A stretch of 64,000 bases of DNA from Agelas oroides (taxonomy: Eukaryota > Porifera > Demospongiae > Agelasida > Agelasidae). Within the stretch, counting starts at the first letter, position 1; every line of letters begins with the position of its first letter. The translations under genes were made by a program, and so were the position numbers. The notes under the pieces are model-generated. The model made no database searches and was not told the DNA's origin. It was given only the letters and a program-made list of their open reading frames with translations. Where the stretch lies: NCBI GenBank assembly GCA_949130485.1, contig OX422189.1:3656720-3720719 (forward strand). Reading direction: 5' to 3'. Of the stretch, positions 1 to 11,107 are shown piece after piece.

Positions 1-209
1 TCAAAGGCGCCGGCGTGTCATTATCTTGTATAATGGCACTCTGCGTGGGTGAATCATGCCACTGCATCTTCTTCTATCATGATTTGGCATGATTCACCAT
101 ATATGGTGCGAATTCAATTAGTAAAATTGTTTTTTTAGAGGAAGCCAAATACTCATGAAACCAACAAACTTTGTACACAATGCAGTAGCTACTGTACAGT
201 AATACAGAG

Positions 210-1112
210 TCAATGGTTATAGTTAATGTTGAAGTTGAATGTACATCCCTGGCACGATTTAAATTCAAAGCCACCACGTTTAGTCGAGTCATCAGATGGC
301 AAGCCAGGAGGTGGAGGTTTAACATGAGCTGACAAAGATGGTGTCAAGGCAAGAGTACTCTCGTTTGTCTTTGTGGCCGACAGAGAACTTGAACAAAGGA
401 CACTTTCGTAACAGACACTTTCAGTCGTACTGAGTATATCTGAAACAGCCCCCTGCTGTTCAGCAGAAGACCACTCGTATAGGCGTAGTGAGTCCAAACT
501 GCGATGCCCAGTGCGCTCCTGGATCATTTTTTCAGGAACACCATCCTGGTAGCCCCTGTTGCCCTTAGACTGTGGTTTGTTTTCCTTTCGATACCAGCCT
601 TCTCACACATAGAAGCAACCATTTTAGATAGCGTGTTTCGACCAACATGCTGCCTCTGGAACCAAGCGCCATCTAGACCTAGTTTTGTGTTGATCTCTTT
701 AGGCTGGAAATAGAACCTTTCATCTCCATTACGCACATCATCAGGCAGTTTGCTATAGTACAGCTTGAGCAAATACACGACACATCTTTTCCCCAACAAC
801 TTGTTCGCAAAATGATTCACTTGCTTAGCCTCACTGCGATCCTTGTAGCTTCCTGATCAGTTCTTTGAACCATTCTCAGTGTACACAACAAATTCGACCA
901 TCCCTGCACTCGTTTCTGTGCCAAACTGGAACTGTGATAGTTTCAGCATGTCATGCTCTCTCCCTCCCCTTAGACAAAACGTTTTTCCAACTACGAAAAA
1001 AAAACAGCATTTAGCAAAGCCCTGGGAGAGTTAACACCCAGCACACCCATAGACCACAGTTTTTCCTCCTCTGCTACTGAAAACACAGATGTGTGCTTGA
1101 CAGTTACAGCTA
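210..1112 (-). pseudogene. Crypton/DUF3504-type tyrosine recombinase remnant
   Basis: Reading the minus strand from about 1110 down gives one near-continuous protein of the tyrosine-recombinase-like domain shared by Crypton transposons and ZMYM/KIAA1958 proteins. Visible blocks are EEEEKLW...GVLG, GKTFCLRGGREH, FANKLLGKR, the arginine block NHSLRATGATRM, the GHRS block and RLYEW with the presumed nucleophilic tyrosine. The C-terminus is a low-complexity tail ending in a CQGCTFNFN block, which is usual for this family. The copy is dead: there is an in-frame TGA near 860 (after NGSKN) and a short frame-changing deletion near 525-535, just before VPEKMIQERTGH. Family assignment rests on recognised motifs; whether it came from an element or from a host gene cannot be told here. 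Confidence 0.75.
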
Positions 1113-1120
1113 GCTATAGC

Positions 1121-1330
1121 GGCAGCACTTCTCAGGGTCAGTTCTCTTGTCTGTTGCCATCACCATGTTCATAGCAGCTGCCTTCCCAGCCTCAACTCCA
1201 TTTTGGGCATCTTTAAATACTAGCACCTGTGGGAGCTAAGCAATAGGTTTCAAAAATGTCAGATGGGTTGCGATTTTGTTCTGCTCTGCAAAGCTTTTGA
1301 TTTAAAGGTTAGCTAGTTCTTTAACATGCC
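1121..1330 (-). pseudogene. Duplicated terminal exon of the PUDP-like gene
   Basis: On the minus strand, 1226 down to about 1121 translates as [20 protein letters not shown] and onward to DPEKCC, a diverged copy of the last exon of the HAD phosphatase gene at 8961-9140. The preceding CAG acceptor and recognisable intron sequence (TTTTGTTCTGCTCTGC near 1275-1290) are also shared, so this is a DNA-level duplication and not a retrocopy. It breaks off at about 1120, abutting the recombinase remnant. Catalytic ED has become KD, and no other exon accompanies it. Confidence 0.75.
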
Positions 1331-1649
1331 GTTCTTAGGCACACATCTAGCAAGTACATGCATGTTAGACACATATAGAAAACTTTATTGGAAGTACCAT
1401 AGCTAGTTTCTGCTCAACATTGATCGAGTGTCTATTCACTGAATTGGATGTTGTTTCGATTACCTATTTTCATACTCTGTAACAAGACTCACCTAAATGC
1501 TTAGAACATTTCGCCCCAATAAGTACAACATAGAAATGGGACCTTTTCTACCTTTTGACTTGGAGCATTGTATATATGTATTGTGGTGGTGCACTAGCTG
1601 TCTCTCTTCCAACCTGTTTGGAGCTGAAGTGGTGGTTAGTTAACTGTTC

Positions 1650-2092
1650 CTACCTGCAGTGCTCAGTGTGGTAGCTACACTAGTTCTCTGTCTCCACCTG
1701 CAGCACTCAGTGTGGTAGCTACACTAGTTCTCTGTCTCCACCTGCAGCGCTGCACTCAGTGTGATAGCTACACTAGTTCTGTCCCTACCTGCAGTACTCA
1801 GTGTGATAGCTACACTAGTTCTCTGTCTCCGCCTGCAGCACTCAGTGTGATGGCTACACTAGTTCTCTATCTCCACCTGCAGCACTCAGTGTGATAGCTA
1901 CACTAGTTCTCTGTCTCTGCCTGCAGTACTCAGTGAGATAGCTACACTAGTTCTGTCTCCACCTGCAGTACTCAGTGTGATAGCTACACTAGTTCTCTAT
2001 CTCCACCTGCTGCACTCAGTGTGATGGCTACACCAGTTGTCTGTCTCCACCTGCAGTGTGATAGCTACATTAGTTCTTTGTTCCCACCTGCA
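1650..2092. repeat. 44-bp minisatellite
   Basis: About ten tandem copies of a roughly 44-bp unit, each containing CTGCAGYACTCAGTGTGATAG followed by CTACACTAGTTCTCTGTCTCCA. Copies vary by point changes and small deletions. The plus-strand reading frame through it (about 1712-1894) is an artefact of the repeat. Confidence 0.9.
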
Positions 2093-3102
2093 GTTTGCAC
2101 ACTGGTTGAAATGCATGTTGACACCATAGCATATGATTTACAAGTTGTGAGATGGACCACAAGAGCCAGCAGAACTAGGTTACGCACTCAAACTTGAGTG
2201 AATATCTGTGTGTGTTGAGGGAGATGGAAGGGACACTATTTCAAACATACGTACAACTTCAAAATAAGACTAGTTTGCCTGTCAACTGTTCATTTTTGGT
2301 TTTGATGGTATACTGTTCAACTCACCAGAGCCAAAAGAGGGAAAAAAGCTGTATGTAAAATAGTCAGGGGAAAAGTACAAAGCTGGCTGAGCTGACCTGA
2401 GTTTCTTCTACGTACCACCCATCAAAATTCATCTTGAAACTGCATTGTTACTGGGAGAATGAAGTGAACGGAAACAAAATAAAAATCTCAGGCTGTTTTA
2501 GTTGGATCATCTATAAGAACTGTAATAGATACCTGTTTTACAAGTTCTATCTCATTCTGGATTTCTTTGTTTCTCCCACCCAGTAAGTCTTTCCCTGTGA
2601 ATTATTTCATGCACAGCTACATATACAATATTTGTTGTACTGTACGTATGAGTTTGGATTGGAAAGTCTATAAGACAGACTCGTCTACGGCAAAACCAAA
2701 CCATTTTCTCATTATGTGCACATCTTTTGTTTTGTGTGAGCATGAACTCGAAAATTACTGTCTGTTGTATGAGATTTAGGAAAAACCAAACTTATGACTA
2801 TATACATTTAGTCTTGAAAGAAAAGCAGTAAGTTTTCATCACTCAATTCATCTTCCAAACCTTGTTTTCAAAAGCAAACTTAATTTATTTTCAAGGATGA
2901 TATTCCCAAACCAGAACAATCTTCAGAGTTTGTCAAATCATTTCAGTTTGAAATACACCCAGTCTCACACATTGAAGGATCCCACAGATGAAAGACTAGA
3001 GAGTTGACACTTAAAAGTGAAGTGTACATTACAACATTTAATCAGCAATTTAAGTGTCAATTCAGTGCACCAAGCTTATTTTCCAAGAACTCATTCAGTT
3101 TG
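2093..3102. other. Intergenic, no gene seen
   Basis: AT-rich sequence between the minisatellite and the surface-protein gene. It presumably holds the promoter and 5' UTR of the gene starting at 3103. I see no convincing coding frame, RNA gene or delimited repeat. Confidence 0.5.
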
Positions 3103-6100
3103 ATGCTGTGCAGTATGTATGTCATCAGCAGTTTGTTTGCTACTGTGCTGTTTGCAACTGTGCTAAAACTCTCCTGCACATCTGAAATCATTTTCATCAA
3201 AGCCAACAGCAGTGATCACATATGCCCAGCGGAGCCATGCTTAACACTACCGGAATTTGTATCTCAACACCAGGTTGAATCAAACACAGTGCTGAAGTTT
3301 CTACCTGGAAAGTACATGTTACCATTCACCACCAGCAAGCATATTTCTATAGTAGATGTGGTCAATGTCACCCTCACTGGAGTTAGTGATCAGCAAAGAA
3401 GTGTAATTCACTGTGTGAGTGAGTTTAGTGTCATTGCAATAAATGTCCAGAACGTGACCATCTCAAAATTGAATTTTTCTGGTTGTGGAGCACAAACACC
3501 TAAAGGAATGATAACTGCAGTTGACAATTCAATTCTGCCTAAATTTGTAACACTATTTCTTTTTCAAACATCAAATTTAAGCATATTGGACACACATGTT
3601 CACAACTCAAAAGGTGCAGGTATGTTAGCAGTTAATCCTTTTGATTTCATATTGAATCAGACTTCATTTGTTGGCAATGTACCAAACTGTGATTTTATGT
3701 TTATGGATGAGAGCGACCCCCCAGACAAACTCCATGTTACCGGTAACATTACTAACTCAGAGTTTGCATATGGAAGATCCTCCAGCAGAGACTATGGAGG
3801 TGGGTTGAGCTTACTGTTCATCCAGACGTCACATGCAGTATATGTAAACATTATTGATGTGGCATTGTATAACAATACTGGAGCTTTTTGGGGTAATTTT
3901 CTTGTGAGCATTGCTAAATGGAGTTGCAATTGCACCATGGTTCAAGCAGAAAAAGTCAGGTCAAGCAACCACTTGCGGCTATTGGACAACTATTCACAGT
4001 GGAAGGAATTTCATACAACCCTGTCAGACCCCCCCATGGAAATCATAGTGTGCAGTTTGAGTACACTGTACACATTGTGGATAGCTGCTTTGATACAGGG
4101 ACTGGTACCACTGCAGTAGATATTGGTAGTGTGTACCAAGAAAGCCAATATTTAAGGGTCAAGTTCACTAATGTTTCAATTCTTTGTCACCAAAAAGATG
4201 AAGTATATATCGGAATGTATGTGTCAAATGTGCTCTCAATAGAACTGGAAAGGATCAAAGTCATCTGCAATGCCAACACAAGCTCATCTATTGCAGTGAT
4301 GAATAGTATTATTACAATACAGGACGCTTTTATACTAGAGAGCAAAGGTATTTATGGCACTGTATTAATATCAAAGAGTCGAGTAACCTTTCTTGGAGAC
4401 ACAGTTTTTTACCGTAATTATGCAACAGGTGCTGGAGCAATCAATGCTAAAAGTTCAACACTAATCTTCCAGGGAAATGTTGAATTTGTGAACAACATAG
4501 GATATGATGGTGGAGCTCTGGCTCTGTCTGCAGGCTCTCAGATTGTGATAGAGAGGCATGCACAACTCACGTTTTCAGGCAATCATGCGAAACGTTTTGG
4601 AGGAGCAATATATGTGGATAAGGAAAACTATCTCCTGATCTCGGATGGTATTACTGTATCATGCTTTTGCAAACTTGCAGGTCCATTGATTAGCAGTATG
4701 AAACCCCATGTTGTGTTTGAAAACAATACTGCTACATATGCTGGGAGTGCACTATATGGAGGGTGGATCGACTTCTGTGGGAAAGACGATCCAAGAAGAC
4801 CTGATTTTGATATTTCGCTTCAGTTCAATGGAAGAGAGTCTGATTCTTCAGTTATTGCATCAAACCCTCTCCGTGTATGTCTGTGCATTGACTCAAGATC
4901 TGAATGCAGTATTACCCAGCACAACATTTCAGCTTACCCTGGTACAACAATTCACATACCTGTAGTGGCAGTAGGGCAGAGATTTGGAACCGTACCATCA
5001 ACAATTCACAGTGAGTTCCTAAACAGACTAACAAATGGGGTTCGCCCTAATATTGAAGACTGGCAGCATACCCAGAAAGTTGGAAAAGATTGCACAAATT
5101 TAACTTATACAATAATGTCTCCTTCACAAGTGAAACTAACAATGACAGTAGAGGTGGAAAGCTTGAACACTCCAGCCATAGGTGAATTGTTGCAAGCAGC
5201 TGGACAATTAAACAAGTTGATTGACCTCGATAAATACTTTACCAATTTGCTCATACATATCAAAACATCATCTTGTCCACTGGGATTTGAATATAATAAC
5301 AGATTAATGATATGCACATGTGACTCCACACTGGATGAGCATGGAATAAACTGCAGTATCGATACACAAACTATTTGGAGGAAGAACCCATTTTGGATCA
5401 CTACAGCAGAAGAAAGTGGTGGAGTCATAGTCCATGAGCACTGCCCATTTGACTACTGTAAGCCTGATAACTTTGACCTTCACTTGGAGGACCCAGATGA
5501 GCAGTGTGCATTCCATCGCTCTGGCATCCTCTGTGGAGCATGTCAGCAGAACCTCAGTCATGTCTTTGGAACATCTGCATGTAGGGAGTGCTCAAGTCTG
5601 TGGGCCTTGCTTTGGGTTCCAGTCATTGCTTTAGCTGGGATAGCTCTAGTGGTGCTTTTGATTGTGCTAAACCTCACTGTATCAGTGGGGACAATCAATG
5701 GACTCATCTTCTATGCTGACATAGTGAGAGCTAACCATGCCACTTTCTTCCCTCCCAACATAACCAACTCATTCCTCAGCTGGTTTATAGCCTGGACTAA
5801 CCTAGATCTCGGTATTGAAACATGTTTCTACAATGGGCTAGATGCCTATGTCAAGACCTGGCTACAGTTTGTTTTCCCACTCTACATCTGGTTGATAGTT
5901 GTGCTCATCATTGTCTTCAGCCATTATTTCCACAAAATAGCAAGGCTGAGTGGAAAAAATGCAGTGCCAGTCCTAGCAACACTATTCCTCCTATCCTATG
6001 CAAAACTACTTCGGATCATTATCACTGTATTTCAATCAACTCACCCTGCTAACACTGCGCGAAAGGTCTGGCATTATGATGGGAATGTTGAGTACTTGAA

Positions 6101-6809
6101 AGGCAAACACATTCCACTTTTCATAGCTGCTCTGCTCCTACTTCTCATCTCCCTTCCCTACACAGCCATTCTCATTTTCATCCAGCACCTCCAACAAAAG
6201 TCTAATTACAGATCTAGAGTGCTGTTTTGGGTGCAGAAACTGAAGCCACTCTTTGATGCATACACTGGACCCTACAAAGATAGACACCGTTACTGGACTG
6301 GACTACTTCTGCTTGTTCGCACTGTACTTTTCCTCATATTCTCAATGAACATTCGAGCAAGTCCAAACCTTAATCTGCTGGCAATAATTGTAACTGTACT
6401 CTTGCTGTTCATGCACTTGGCAGCTGCTGGAGGTGTCTATAAAACATGGTATCTAAACATTATTGAGTACTCCTTTTTCCTCAACCTTGGCATCTTGGCA
6501 TCTGCCACACTCTACACATCAACAGTCACTGGGCAAGGCCAAATTCCAGTTGTGTATACTTCAGTTAGCTTTGCTTTCGCTTTATTCATTGTTATTATTG
6601 TGCTCCATATACTAACAAAGTTCAACTCCTCACAGCATTGCAACATTGCAAGGAAACTGGGAGTTAAGTTATCCAAACTCATGTCAGCTATAAGAAAGCT
6701 CTGCTGCAAGCAGAGGCCTCACCATAACACTCAGCCAAGAGTAACCCACACCGCAGTTGATTTACGTGAATCACTATATACTGGAATACTGCTCTCAATA
6801 AACTCCTGA
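3103..6809 (+). CDS. Large secreted/multi-TM protein with Pmp-like beta-helix repeats (one frame break)
   Basis: A single-exon gene of about 1,235 residues. The ATG at 3103 is followed by a signal peptide (VISSLFATVLFATVL). The ectodomain, about 830 residues, is rich in NxT/S sites and has chlamydial-Pmp-type motifs (GGALAL, GGAIYV, with FxxN-like spacing), which suggests a right-handed beta-helix. A cysteine block CGACQQNLSHVFG...CRECSS (about 5532-5600) leads into eight or nine membrane segments (5600-6640) and a short basic cytoplasmic tail. The reading frame changes from frame 1 to frame 3. Protein-like sequence in the two frames meets best at the C7 run 4027-4033, so a one-base indel there is the likely cause (allele, error or true break). 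I know of no characterised function; a surface receptor or transporter role is inference from topology. An AATAAA overlaps the stop region. Confidence 0.8.
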
Positions 6810-8960
6810 CAAGTATTACTGCATTAAGTTTCTAAGAGAACTGTTTGTCACATTTACAGTTAATGTGTTGAGCTTGTAGACTGCACAATTATTGTTGCAA
6901 ACATTATTATATAGAAATGTATATTTTTGTTGGTTTACCTGGGATGACTGATCGAGTTAACAAGGAAATCTCAAAAGTAATTAGGCTAATTGTAAGGGGT
7001 TCCCCAGGACCGACTTAACATCCCCTCCAAAGGATGTGAAGGAAAACCTGCTGCTCAAAGGCTGAGTGCACCCAGAAGAAAATGAGTCTCTGTTGCAAGT
7101 GGGCTTTTCAACACCCAGCAGAGTAGCATGAGCCAAAAGAGGCATGAGGTTGAGCAACTTGGATTTAGTTGATATGCTTGAGTAATGTCTCTAGCATCAC
7201 ATTAATTGGTATAGTGAAATATCTATCCCAGCTGCTGTTATACCTATGACTCAGTTGAGTTGGCACTTCAGATTTTAGTTTGCTGCAACACCCATGACAG
7301 TAGTGAAGCTATATTATACAAAGTGCTTCAAACAAATCATTTTGCAGTACATGTTGAATACCCTTCCTGTTTTATGATCAGTCAGTTTTGCTATGCTGAG
7401 TTGGATTCTGTACAACAGATCTGATGTTGATGCAATTTCAACATCCCCACCGCAACTGACTTGTAACCTTAATTGCTAGTGTGGGAACAGCCTAAACCTA
7501 GATCCATTTCCTCATCATCAGTATAGCACATCTGTGACTTTGCAGAAGTTCTGGTGATCTTGGTTGCATGATAACTTGGCACAACAGTAAAATGTTACTT
7601 AATAGATTTGCATTATAGCTTCTTTCTACTACATTAATGATATGTCGTGTTTTGGTCCTCTCTAAGTGACTGTCCATAGACACAATTCTGTTATACACCA
7701 GTGAAGATTGCTTTCACTGATCCCCTGTAATAACTTGGGCAATCTCCAGTTATGCCCACTATACGATCCTCCACAATCCTTGCGTGGTTACCGCCTCAGT
7801 GCCGCCGCTAGCTCCACCTAGCCGCACGTCTGCGCTACTGAACCCGACCCGGCTGACAGGGTAGCTTACTCCTTAAGTCTTATTACCTCGTAGCACACAT
7901 ACACACATCCAACTGTACAAGCAGAGCTACTTAAATACAGACACAGAACAGGATAAACAAAACGCAGAGTGGACCACTGTCTCCAGTAGCACAGATGACT
8001 TCACAGGTGACAGGAACAACATGAGGGACCTAGGCCATTCAGCCAAAAGAACACATGACACACACTCAGCAGGACAGGAGGAAATAGCTGAATACAGCAA
8101 GCATAATACATAGGTGTTAGGTACAAGGTCTAGGAAAACCAAAACCAATCTAAAACCAAGTGTACACCTACTTACAATTACTACATCCCCAGACTGGATC
8201 ATTCAACTCGTCATTTCTGACCACATTTTTGCATTTGTGAAAAACGAAGGGTAAGTGATCTGGCAAATTTCAGTGCAGACTACTCAACCCACAAAAGCAA
8301 TCTCCATTTCTGGGTGTGGTTTAGACTTGTTAATAAACTTAAATCATAGATAATATATGCACAGAATATGAATTGGCATAATTATCGATATAGTCACATG
8401 TGAGTGCACTCAAGTAGCTGTGCAGTAACTATGAAAGTACTATAAAAAATATGCCTATAGTGTGATGAACTTGTACATTCTCTGCCTCTGTATATTTGGC
8501 AGCACTACATACAGAGACAAGAACAAGATGCCAATGACTAACTCAGTCCTCTGATCTGTAGACTCACGGCCTTGCTCTTCTACTAGGCTAACATTCCTCC
8601 CACTGAAGAACGATCATGGCTTCTAATTAGCCCTATAAAGGGAAATTTTGAGAAGCATGCAGCCTGAGATATGAATGGCATCTCAGTAACACCAGAGAGA
8701 ACTGCAATTGATCACTGGTATGTGGCTATGCATATTTTGTTAAATAATAATCACTAACTTCATTGTAATTTCCAGCCAGTGCTTGAATCACAAAAGAGTA
8801 TGGCTAGCTGTTCCCTTTCATAACAAGTTTGGATGACTTCAACCCAGAGCAGCGAGCCTATAAGTGATCCACACCTACAATGAAAAGATGCTGGCCAATT
8901 CCTATAGCTTGACTAAAAAAATGTTTCATAGAAAATATTAACACCAAAATGTCACACGCT
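6810..8960. other. Intergenic, no gene seen
   Basis: Region between the surface-protein gene and the 3' end of the minus-strand PUDP-like gene. It includes a short GC-richer patch near 7780-7860. Open frames here (for example near 7500-7700 and 7927-8202, minus) are short and lack recognisable features. Confidence 0.5.
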
Positions 8961-11073
8961 CTATTTGGGAAGGGGAGGTAGTCCCCATTCTGCTAGGTCC
9001 AGGTCTTCTAGTGACCACACAATTCTGTCCGCCTGGCGGCACTTTTCAGGTTCAGTTCTCTTGTCTGGTACCATCACCACATGCATACCAGCTGCCTTGC
9101 CAGCTTCAACTCCATTTGGGGCATCTTCAAACACTAACACCTGTGGGAGAAGAGACTACATCAATATGAGGATGGATTATTTTGTTTGCAGTGTTCTGCT
9201 CTGCAGAGCTGTTACTTCACAGGTTACATATTAGTTCTTAAGATTCCCTTCAAATTGGAAATTCAATGAATTAAATATTTATAATATGTCGTTCGAGTAA
9301 TTACACCATTCAGATAATTAGAGTGAATACAGTTGTCAGAATCCATTTCAGACCATGACATGCCCCAGTTCATCCTGGGAGAGTGTGCTTCACACAGGTC
9401 TATATACCTCACACAATTACTTTCATCACCTGGGAAATATTCTGTAATGAACCACGGCCAAGGATGTAGCTGTTCAATCACAATTACTACATTTGTTCAC
9501 ACTGATGCATCTATGACGTATGAGCAGTTAAACCACTCCATGAACAATGGTGAATAACAAGCATTAAGCATGCACAACCACAAAGGGCATCGATGCCACT
9601 GTTGAAGACTGTGAGCTAGAAATCTGGAATTCCAAGACCATTTATGTAAGCACTAGCTGTACTTCACTTGAAGACCAACTTTCAAGATGTGTACTTTACT
9701 TCATTACTGGCTTGACTGATTTATGACTTGTAGTGTACTTCTGAGTGCTATTCCATTAAAATTTTCCACAATTAACAAAAGCTGCCTGTCGCTGTTGTAA
9801 TATGTAGTCCAGTTGGTTGGTATGTACTAACATAAATACTCACATTGGCATTGGACTGGGGTGGGTTGCTGAATCTGCTTGCGGCAATAAGGTAGATATC
9901 AGGGGCCGGCTTGCCATGTTTCATCTCCTTGTCATCAGAGCAGACAAAGTGTGAGAAAAGGGAGAAAAAGTCCGATTTCTTGGACATTTTGACATTGTAA
10001 CTCTTTGAAGAGGAGCTCGTGGCAACAGCAATTGGTATTCCATGAGAGTGCAAGTGTCTCACAAGAGCCACTACACCTAGAATGAGAAAATTGGTTTTGT
10101 CTGTTGCTAAGCAAACAATAGAGTGATGTGTAGCATCAGGTAGCACTAAAACAACTCTGAATTAATGAAGTAGTGTAACCACTTTGGCTTCATGTTGCTC
10201 CATTTGGGAATTGTGTGCATGCTCATGCAAGTATCTGTACATGTATTGCTACTGTAGTCTCATGAAAGGATATCCATGGGCAGTGCAACCTAGCTACATG
10301 CTCACCAAAGAGAAGGCTTCAAGTGCTTTATATTTATCCATTTTAGAGCATCCATGTTTGTACATACATGTAGCAATAAGCACTTGTGTATTAGATCCCT
10401 GTCAGTGCTTGAGCTAGTTCTTCACAAAGTAAATTACCTACACAATGCAAGTGTGGTTGATTTCTTTTTTGAGGTTACTGCAGAAGTGGGCATTTGAGCA
10501 AAATTTGACCCTAGACAGGAGGAAATTGAGCAAAAACCTGAGGATAGGACTCTTTCACAGGTGGTGCTGTTTTGCAAGACTGCAGTATAAGCATCACAGC
10601 ATGTGTATACATTGTGCATATTCATGCATGGTCATGTGCATGCCCTGTGTTGGCATGCATGTTAAACTCTGCTATATACTTGATCTGTCATAAGCTGCTA
10701 AGCTACTGGTCACACGAGAAACCAACTGTTTAAAAGGCTGATAGGATTGCTGAATTTAAAGAGCAAAAAGGTGATACGTATCTCATTCACACATTCACAC
10801 CTGGCATCATATTTGCATCTGGGAACTTGCTGGTCAGCTTGGAGTAGAGCTCTGTATGGAATTCCATGGGAGTCAGTGGCAACTCCAGTAGCTCTACAAC
10901 CACCTTTGCAGCATCTAATGGAGGACGACCCATTGCTTTTGTCTTTATTGACCAATCATATGTCTTTCCATAGCGGTCAACAATGCTCTGGGTCACCTCA
11001 GTATACAAATGTTCTGTATCTGGAATAAAGTCAACAACAAAAAATACAAATTTCAAAATTTGCACTGGACAGG

Positions 11074-11107
<34 letters not shown>

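Noticed and set aside
1650..2092. Possible CRISPR array
   Set aside because: The whole 44-bp unit repeats with no unique spacers, and the context is eukaryotic; ordinary minisatellite.
6798..6803. AATAAA as the polyadenylation signal of the surface-protein gene
   Set aside because: It overlaps the last codons, too early for a normal 3' end; recorded only as a curiosity.
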